From Sabethes cyaneus (Eukaryota; Arthropoda; Insecta; Diptera; Culicidae): DNA of 64,000 bases. Positions 56,266 through 64,000 of this stretch are shown piece by piece; position 1 is the first letter of the stretch, and every line of letters begins with the position of its first letter. A program made the translations under genes and the position numbers. Location of the stretch: positions 141,149,907 through 141,213,906 of the forward strand of contig NC_071353.1 in the NCBI RefSeq assembly GCF_943734655.1, given 5' to 3'. The notes under the pieces were generated by a model. It was not told the DNA's origin, did no database searches, and was given only the letters and a program-made list of their open reading frames with translations.

Positions 56266-57938
56266 CTTCAATTTTAGTACATATCAAATGAATAATAAAT
56301 CATCCATTGATTCTATTACTTAATTTTAGTAGCCACTGCACAGAAAATAAAACGCTCATCAAACTCAATCGATCACATCGAGAAAATAGACCCACCCTCC
56401 CTGCTCACCTTATTGCTTGGGGGTGGAGGTCACAATTAGCAGGGACCGAATGAAGTCAACAATCGGTTCATGCCTGAGTGAGCCGGATCAAAAAGGATTT
56501 CAGCTTCGTCATCATCTATGTAGAGCGTTGGCGCTTGGTTGGGGTAGGCCACAATGACCGACCGCGCAACAACCGGTCCACTTACCACACCCTTCCCCCA
56601 CCCGCCACACCATCCCATTCATTACAATCAACGTTGGTCGTTTATCCTGCGCTGGCTCAGTACGGCCGAAATTTACAAACGCCTTTGATCAAACATTTAC
56701 TTTTAATTGTAATTTGCTTACAGTTGACTGGAAGCAGCAACCGAACGGAAGCGGAAGAAAAAAAAGATAACATTAGCCATGCAGTGCTGCAGCAGCAGCA
56801 GCAGCCGTGCGACGATCCTGATGATGTTTGCTCGGCTCAGGGTCGGTCGGTCGGCGCTCAAATGGGGGAGCAATTCATCTGTATTCAATTAACGTGCCAT
56901 CGATTCAATTATCAGCGAACTATAACTAATGGGCGAAAGAATTGAATGCTAAGCTTTCAGAATGAGGCCCGGTGGATTGTCAAAGAAGCGCAACTTTGAA
57001 GTTTGCAATTGTATCGGGCGAAAATAAAAATATCTACCTGTAATTGGAAATATTTGGAAGAGGGAAATTCTTTTGTCCATTCGAGCTTTAAATTATTACC
57101 TTTTCATATGCTATAATGCACAATGCTTTTGTTTTCATCTGAAGCGTAAATAACTAGTCTGATACAAATCGAATTAAAGGGTCCTCCAAATTGGTTTAAA
57201 TTTGGCAAAACAACAGATATTTTCGAACGTTCAATACACGGCACATTAAAAAAACAACCATGCGTCTCCTTTGTTCTGAACGATATGATTATAATTCATT
57301 GTTTATTGAGTGTGAATTCAGTGGGGATGAGTCTCTGTACTTTATAAATATTAAATATGTAGATCAAATACGTGTCTGGTTCGGTGAATTTTTTGTTCGC
57401 TGCTGTAGTTAGAGACGATAGTCTTAGGACTAGAAGTTCTAAAATGGTTTCACTTTACAAGAGCCTATTACATGGAACACCGGCCAGATCGGGCTTCGGG
57501 ATAATTGGAGTGCTAATTCGACCAGAAAGCGCCCATAAATGAGGCCGTTTAGATCACTCGGTTCCTTTGAGATCACTGTTATGAGCTTATAATTGAAGCA
57601 GTTTTCAATTTGATAAAGTTTGACAAGCCTTTGCTCATTAAAAAGAGTTTATATTCCGACCACTCGTCGAAGATGGAGTTTCAGTGCTTTGACCACGGCC
57701 TCCCATAGTCCACCGAACGTGGAAGCGCAGGTAGGAATAAAATGGAAATATTCTTTTTCTTTCATGAAACTGGACTGCTTTTGGTTCACCAGATAAGCGT
57801 GTGAATTTACCGGATGCGAAGAATGGGACAGTGAGTGTTATGTCTGTTGGTCTGTGGTTGTTCTCTATAACCAAATAGGTGGAATGTCCTATTTGCATCA
57901 ATTAGCTTTATTCGTTTTACGCAATAGTTAAATCTGTT
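56266..57938. other. unique DNA without supported gene
   Basis: Contains a CAG run at about 56795-56810. The 155-codon frame at 56478-56945 has no domain and is split by low-complexity Gln. Nothing else was recognised. Confidence 0.4.
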
Positions 57939-58700
57939 GAACATTTAAGCATTCAGTAAACAACACAAAGACGAAGAAAAGATGACTCAAATAAAAAAAG
58001 ACGGCGTGAAGACGACGGCAATGCAGTGAAAAGATGGCGCAAATGCGATGAAGAGACAACGAAAGACCCCAAAACAGCGACAAAAAATGTTAGAAAGGCG
58101 CCAAACATGCAAAAAAGACGACGCAAAGATGTTGAATATACGACAATTCTGTCATCTTTCGACGATGGATAAACGACAAAAACGCACTAAAATGACAAAA
58201 TATTTTCGAAAAATGGCAATGGTATAATAACGAAAAAACTGCAAAACACCTCAAAAGACGCTAAAAACATGACAAAAAACGAAGAAAAGATTACAAAATG
58301 ACAACGAAAAGACGCTGATATAGCAACAAAAAAGAAGAGAAAAACAACAGACAGCCGCCGAAAAACGCGAGCAACAGAAATGCTCAAACCAGTCATCAAA
58401 GAACGATTAAAAGACAGCAAAAAGAGCATGAAAAAACGACGAAAACGAATGAGAGGTGACAAAAATAATAAATAGATAACACAAAGACGGTGAAAGAACA
58501 ACGAAGAGGCGGTGAAAAGACAGCGAAAAGACGAAGGAAAGATGCCATAAAAGTGATGATCAGCGGACGAAAAGACGAGGAAAAAAGACACCAAAAAACG
58601 TAAAAGTAACAAAATATGCCAAAAAAGACAACAAAAACGACGGTTACAAGAGGAACCCAAAACACTACAAAAGTCGTCAAAAATGTCACCAAATCTATAG
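57939..58700. repeat. degenerate GACGAAAA-type array 2
   Basis: It begins with GAACATTTAAGCATTCAG, a start shared with array 3 (GAACATTTAAGCCTTCAA at 59722). Units are of the AAAAGACGACGAAA type. The 206-codon minus-strand frame is composition-driven. Confidence 0.75.
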
Positions 58701-59526
58701 GGAACTACCATTCCAAGAAGGGGAAGGGGGTGTCTCCGCACCTTGTTGATGGTGAGTCTACTTATAGTTGTTATCCTACTGCCGGTCTGTGTTCGCCGCT
58801 GGCGCAAGTGAACGTCGTATTAGAGTGAAATCATAAACCCTCTCCCCTCTTAAGTAAACTCGGCCTCTTTCCGTTTCAGACGACTGAACAAACTGAACGT
58901 GTTAAAGTAAGCAGCGTTCTCTTAAGCATAATAAGTCCTGCGATTAGAGGATTTGACGGTGAAATGCCACATTGGCGATCCTGCCGTAGGTTTGATATCT
59001 TTATTTTTTATTACATGTCTACAAGGGCTTTGTATTAACTTGCTAAGAAGGAGTTTTTCTGACCGATTGCTGTGGTAGCTGTTTTCAATATTGAAGACAG
59101 AAGATTGAAAATCGTTGAGCAGAAATCCGAGAGGCAAAAGGGTAAAGGGTTTTGCACCATGTTTATACGTAGCGAAGGAGGCATGCATTCACCGTTTGCT
59201 GAGAAAGAAATTACTTTCGAACGCTCAATATTGCACGTCAAAAAAAATATCGCGTGTCTGCTTTTCTTCAAGATTCGATGGAGGCGCCTTTTTATTGTAT
59301 ATCAAGGCACCGTATTTATTGAACCGTGAGTCAGTAAGTCAATAATTGTTGGCTTTTACCAATTGTTGGCGGCCAAAAATGTACTGCTGCGACTCAAACA
59401 GCCAAGCAGTTATTACAAAAAGTATCAGTTCCTAACTTGATAAAGCATAATGATAATTGATAAAGCATAATGTAAACAATTCGGTTTACAAAAACAACAT
59501 ACAACCCCACTCGTAGCCTCAGTATT
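58701..59526. other. spacer, no supported gene
   Basis: Overlapping frames of 70-88 codons on both strands at 58922-59345, none with a recognisable domain. Confidence 0.35.
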
Positions 59527-59640
59527 GATGCCAGATCTACGGATTTATCCACGATTCTACGGATTTAGGAGTTTTTTACGAACTTACGGATCAATTGCTC
59601 GTATGTACTGATTTTAATATCCCGAAAAGTTTAATAGCCG
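59527..59640. repeat. dispersed CTACGGATTTA repeat, copy 2
   Basis: Matches 29413-29530: GATGCCAGATCTACGGATTT, then TTCTACGGATTTAGGA, then CTTACGGATCAATTGCTCGT. Confidence 0.65.
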
Positions 59641-59721
59641 ATAGCAAGAAACGAGCAAGAAACGAACAGTACAGTAAAGAGGGTCTACCACTTTAATAAG
59701 AGGTGAATTCAGAAAACTGGT

Positions 59722-60410
59722 GAACATTTAAGCCTTCAAAAAGCACAACAACAAGGTGTCGAAAAGAAATCTCAAATACAAATACAAGTACAAGTACGAA
59801 TATCGACAACCAAGAGACGCCGCAGAGATGATAAAAGGGCGATGAAAAAATAAAAAAAATGATCAAAAATAGTGAAAAACGAAGTTAACAAAAATCAACG
59901 AAAAACGACAGTAGTACGACGGAAACAGCATGAAAATCCGATGTAAAGACGCCAAAACAGCAACAGTAACAAACAGCGACGAAAAAATGACAAAAATGTC
60001 AAAAACAGACAACATAAAACGACGGAAATATGTAAATAATGACAAAAAAGATCATGAAAGGACCATAGATATATGGCAGATAGATGACAAAAAGACGACG
60101 TATATGAAAAGAAAACAACAAGGAGATGACAAGTAGACGGCGAAAAAATATCGAAAAGATAACAATAAGATGACGAAAAGACGATAGAAAGATGACAAAA
60201 AGTAATGACAAGTAGGCGAAGAAACGATGGAAAAAAGACAAAGGACAGCAAAAATAAGCCGAAAAGACGAAAAAACCTCAGAACAACAACAAAAAATGCC
60301 AGCAAAGCAAAAAAAACTCCGAAATGATTATAAATAGATGCAGAAAATGCGATGAAGAGACGGTAAGAAACACAACCCGATAAAAACGATAAAAAAGCTT
60401 TAAAAATTGT
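59722..60410. repeat. degenerate GACGAAAA-type array 3
   Basis: It starts with GAACATTTAAGCCTTCAA and includes the module ATAGATGCAGAAAATGCGAT near 60334, shared with arrays 1 and 4. The 205-codon minus-strand frame is composition-driven. Confidence 0.75.
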
Positions 60411-60529
60411 CGCCTTTTCGAAGCTTTTGTATTTTTTTTTTGGCTTGTTTATTGGCTGTGTTTTCTGCCGTCTCTTCATCGTCGAAGCCGTTCGTGTATG
60501 GTCCTGAGTCACGATGAAATACCACTCCC

Positions 60530-60759
60530 AGTGGCTAGCTGCAAGTGACGTGGGATAATTCTGGTCGTTTTATTGTCGCGAGCAGCATATTTCCTGCCAA
60601 TTCCAGAACTTCAGCAGCCAGATATTTCATCACGGCAGCGAAACGAATGCTCCAGCTCCAACACGCTCAGTATACTTTCCTTTCCTCAGCAGCTGATGAA
60701 AACGACCGGCCGGGAACTGCAGACGTGCACGAGTCGAGCGTGACTTTCGTTTGCCCTTG
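60530..60759 (-). pseudogene. histone H2A pseudogene, 3'-truncated
   Basis: The minus strand encodes [20 protein letters not shown] then [20 protein letters not shown], the H2A N-terminal tail and first helices (normally [28 protein letters not shown]). A frame break with stops follows, and the sequence runs on at nucleotide level to the HLQLA region, where it ends. It shares with the second copy the same indel after the LELAGN codons. H2A is a core nucleosome protein of about 124 residues; this copy cannot make it. Confidence 0.88.
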
Positions 60760-61476
60760 ATGCTTCTTTCTTTGTCGCGTCCAGACAAAAAGATGTTGGC
60801 AGTAGCTCAACTAGTGTTTAAATAATGCTGTTCGCCGGCTTACCTCGTGTTATGTACCAGAGTGACAAGAATCGGTCCCGCCTATTTTTCATGGTCCATC
60901 ATTCTATCGTCTACGTTAAATAAAATGGAACATTTCAATTTCAGTCTGAACAAAAGAGCAAAGTTACCAGTGAACCAATCGCCTTTTGCTGCCAAAGAAA
61001 AATTACGTTACGCATTATTACTGTAGCATTGATGGTGATGGATAAATTTGTGTTGCTAAAGAAAACCGAGTGAAAAGCCCTAAGTTCCTAATTTCCTAAG
61101 TTTCATCAACTACCGAAAACCGTTCTTTGAAGAACGAATAAGTTCTTAAATGAAGATGCAAAAGATGTTACTAAAACTATTTCATTTTATTAAACCCATG
61201 GTTTTATGCATTTTGACGCTTGACCGAACACATTTACTTGAAGCTGGTATATTTGTTGGCTGCTTTGGTACCTTCCGAGATGGCCAACTCAACCAGCAGC
61301 AACAAGCGAACAGAAGCGCGAGAGGTGATCGGTTAAAATTATTTGATAAGAAGCGAACAATTAGAATCAACCGAATTAAATAGAATTAAAATCAATGAGC
61401 GAAAATTCCTCAAATCTTCATGAACATTATGTTTCGTCTATAAAGGAACATTTTGTCGACGTGATACGTTGGAAAT
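60760..61476. other. spacer between the H2A pseudogenes
   Basis: No gene recognised. A 77-codon frame at 61150-61383 has no domain. Confidence 0.35.
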
Positions 61477-61797
61477 TTAAGCCTTCTTTTCTGTCTTCTT
61501 GGGCAGCAACAAAACAGCTTGGATGTTCGGAAAGACACTTCTCTGAGCAGTGGTGACACCGGACAGCAATTTGTTCAACTCTGTATCGTTGCGGATGGCC
61601 AGCTGCAAGTGACGATAATTCTGGTCGTTTTATTGTCGCGAGCAGCATATTTCCTGCCAATTCCAGAACTTCAGCAGCCAGATATTCCATCACGGCAGTG
61701 AAACGAATGCTCGAGCTCCAACACACGCTCAGCATACTTTCCTTTCCTCAGCAGCCGATGAATACGACCGACCGGGAACTGCAGACGTGCACGACTG
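61477..61797 (-). pseudogene. histone H2A pseudogene, near full length
   Basis: The minus strand reads [24 protein letters not shown], a frameshift, then [17 protein letters not shown] second shift follows, after which the H2A C-terminal part continues at nucleotide level ([31 protein letters not shown] and stop TAA at 61477-61479). At least two indels break the frame. The N-terminal tail before SRARL is missing or diverged. It is the better preserved of the two copies. No histone stem-loop was recognised downstream. Confidence 0.9.
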
Positions 61798-62404
61798 CGT
61801 CACCGCTCGTGTTGCCGTTGGTGGCACATCTCAATAAACAATAAGGAATTTTCAAGCCAATTAGCAATCAACGAGAAAGGGTAGGATTCCATTTAATTCT
61901 CTTGAAACTTTCTCGTTGATTCCTGAATTGTACCAAGACTTGTTCGGTAATAATTGGAAATTGTTCCAACCAATCCCAAAGCGACAATTTCTAGTACGAC
62001 CGAGTTAGAGTTATTTTCAATTTTTCAAAATCAATAGTTTGCTATATTTTCAATATTTTCCAAATCGATTTTCCGATCAATTGGTGTAAATATCTTGGAA
62101 ATCTATTGAAAATTGACTGAATTATAAGCCGAAGCGTGACAACACGTTTCTACTTTGATGACGTCATTTCCAACAACCAATCACGAAGCGAGAATTCTGG
62201 TAAAACATAGGTTCATTATTTTCAATTTTTCAATAGTTCAACATCAAGAATCCATACTTTTCTTTATTTGGTCCAATTCTTAGAAGATTTTCCGATCGAT
62301 TGGTGTAAGAATATTGAAAATCGGTCGGAAAACCGCTGAGCTAATAGCGCTCAAAACCTATCATTTTTCGTGACGCTCGCATTTTTCGATTTTCTGGAAT
62401 GACA
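61798..62404. other. AT-rich spacer
   Basis: Contains a short internal repeat: TTTTCCGATCGATTGGTGTAA near 62290 and TTTTCCGATCAATTGGTGTAA near 62069, each followed by a TTGAAAAT-type stretch. Otherwise nothing was recognised. Confidence 0.4.
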
Positions 62405-63100
62405 CCCTATGTCAAAACTTTCCGTAAGACGTCTAAAGACGATAAAAACGGTAAAAAGCCGCCGAAATATGTAAAAAATGATGAAGGACATGACGAAATT
62501 GTGATTTAAAGATTGCGAAAAGATCATGAAAAGATATAAAAATACGATTATAAAAGAGAGGCGACAAAAAGACAGCAAAAACGTATCGAAAAAACAACAG
62601 AAAGATACCGCAACCGCAAGGCCGAAATAACGATGATGAAAATACAGCAAACAAACGACATAAAGACGACGAGGAGTCGGCGAAAAGATGACAGAAATAA
62701 AAAACGAAAGACGACAAAAATACTGTGAAACGACGCCGAACAAACACCGAAGGCATGACAAAAAGGTCAAAAGAGAGAATAAAAAACAACAAAACAATTT
62801 TAAAAAAATAGATGCAGAAAAAGGTGATGAAGAGATGAATCAATGCTAGAAAAATAGCGACTAGAAATGCCACAACAGACTGACTGCAAATGAGGATAAG
62901 AAGACGCCATAAAGAACCTCCAAAAACGCAACAAAAGACAATAAAGAATAATAAATCGCTGAAAAGTGACTCAAAGACGATGTAAAGATGCAAAAAAGGC
63001 AGATGTTTAAAAGAAAAAATCACCACCACACCAAAACCCACAGGGAGAAAATAAAAGATAGAAAAACATAGATGAAAGGCGAACGATAAGATCAATAATG
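62405..63100. repeat. degenerate GACGAAAA-type array 4
   Basis: Units are of the AAAAGACAGCAAAAACG type, with the shared module ATAGATGCAGAAAAAGGTGA near 62809. The 237-codon minus-strand frame is composition-driven. Confidence 0.75.
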
Positions 63101-63542
63101 TAAGTCGAGAGTAAGCGTAATTCACACTTTTCAGCACCAACACCAACTAACAAACAACTGCAAATGAACCACAAATGTCAGTTAAATTTTAATTCAAACG
63201 AAAATTTGATTCAAAATTTGATTGAATTTCGCTTCTCGATTGATTTTAAAACGAAAGTGTAACCCTTTCATCGCTGTTAAAATTACAAATTTTTCCTCGG
63301 CCAAGTCTGCCAACACTGAGTCTCCATTGGGCGAGGTTACTTGGAACCAGGGACGTAAAATGTACTGGTTGGTGACCAAAATCTGAAGACATTTGACATT
63401 ATTTCTTGCGACCAGTCAAGCGGCAGATTTCTAGTACACACGCACCGAGAAGAAATACCAGAATAACGTTAACATCGCTTGCTCGTCGTGTCGCACACAC
63501 TTCGGAGCGGCAGAGACACGCTTCAACATTCTAACACCATGC

Positions 63543-63695
63543 ATGACAAAAGGTGTGGTGGTTTTTGGTATTCTCGTTTGCTGCTTGATTCGTGTGCCTA
63601 CAGCTTTTCCCCAAATAATGCGGATTCAAAGAAGAACGTTCCCAAAATTGAAAACAAACTCTACTGCATCTATTCTTACAAGATCTTTAGAGTAG
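63543..63695 (+). CDS. candidate small secreted peptide, 50 residues
   Basis: The frame starts ATGACAAAAGGTG and reads MTKGVVVFGILVCCLIRVPT, then AFPQIMRIQRRTFPKLKTNS, with eleven more codons to the stop at 63693-63695. Residues 5-16 are strongly hydrophobic and could be a signal peptide. RR at 30-31 could be a dibasic processing site. Against it: an ATG five bases upstream (63538) in another frame has the better start context, the frame is short, and I recognise no family. It could be a first exon or chance. Confidence 0.2.
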   Translation: MTKGVVVFGILVCCLIRVPTAFPQIMRIQRRTFPKLKTNSTASILTRSLE

Positions 63696-64000
63696 TGATC
63701 AACCACAAAACCGTGCAAAAATTCAATAATTTTTATTACATAAATTTCAGGTGAAAACGCATCAATAACTACGCCTTATTCTCTGTCGCTTGTCCATACT
63801 ATTCCAGCTAGAACTGTAAGCAAAAAGTGGCGAATGCCTGTCACTTCTATACTGTGACATTTTTGTCGACTGGTCACAGTGAAATAAGAATGTTTGCTTA
63901 TTATCATGTACGTATTCCAGCTGGTTTCAACACATCAAGAGATAGGCTCTCTCGATACAGAAACAATACAAAGCGACGGTATTGGCTGAGATTATGACAT
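63696..64000. other. window end, nothing recognised
   Basis: AT-rich sequence with CAGGTGAAAAC at about 63748-63758, which would fit a splice donor. No exon can be supported. Confidence 0.3.

Overview
The window looks like nuclear DNA of a dipteran, most probably a culicine-type mosquito. The support is indirect: RTE- and Jockey-clade non-LTR retrotransposons in insect style, tRNA-derived SINEs, many TIR elements (MITEs), A|T-inserted non-autonomous Helitrons, AT-rich spacers with long simple repeats, and an insect-type F-box/LRR gene and H2A pseudogenes. There is no bacterial or viral gene organisation. The species cannot be fixed from the sequence alone.

Coding content is very low. Only one intact host gene is convincing: a single-exon F-box/leucine-rich-repeat protein on the minus strand at 44426-45559. 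Two broken histone H2A copies lie at 60.5 and 61.5 kb, and a weak candidate for a small secreted peptide lies at 63543-63695. All other long open frames come from transposon remains or from low-complexity DNA that lacks stop codons.

Layout. 1-2.6 kb: unique DNA. 2.6-4.8 kb: an A/T-rich array holding a Helitron and a pogo-type MITE. 5.6 kb: a SINE with an 11-bp target duplication. 6.0-7.1 kb: a palindromic minisatellite split by a LINE 3' fragment. 7.1-10.6 kb: unique DNA. 10.6-17.6 kb: a graveyard of at least four RTE copies, one nested inside another with a clean 14-bp target duplication, plus Jockey pieces. 18-20.3 kb: unique DNA with CAG-type runs. 20.3-25.5 kb: a heptamer satellite and about 4.8 kb of degenerate polypurine repeat with Tourist-like MITEs and a SINE inside. 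25.5-26.8 kb: a TIR MITE and a self-nested MITE. 26.8-30.9 kb: unique DNA. 30.9-34.1 kb: a modular element with 146 CA units, a GACGAAAA-type array, a hexamer (CTAGGG)n block and a 12 x 12-bp minisatellite. 34.4-35.2 kb: a BEL-like scrap and a fifth RTE copy with an 11-bp target duplication. 35.2-38.3 kb: mostly unique DNA. 38.3-40.1 kb: Helitron. 40.8-41.8 kb: Jockey. 42.1-43.4 kb: a 1.3-kb TIR element. 44.4-45.6 kb: the F-box gene. 46.2-47.8 kb: inverted-repeat complex with a Tourist-like MITE. 49.1-55.4 kb: two Helitrons, a hAT-like MITE and a minisatellite. 57.9-63.1 kb: three GACGAAAA-type arrays around the H2A pseudogenes.

The elements do not form a pathway. They record layered insertion: several can be ordered in time because one interrupts another, and because a second copy supplies the empty site. 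The most informative signals are the Helitron family with internal hairpin-bearing tandem monomers, its insertion at palindrome or strand-switch centres, and the recurrent internal deletions of the RTE copies.
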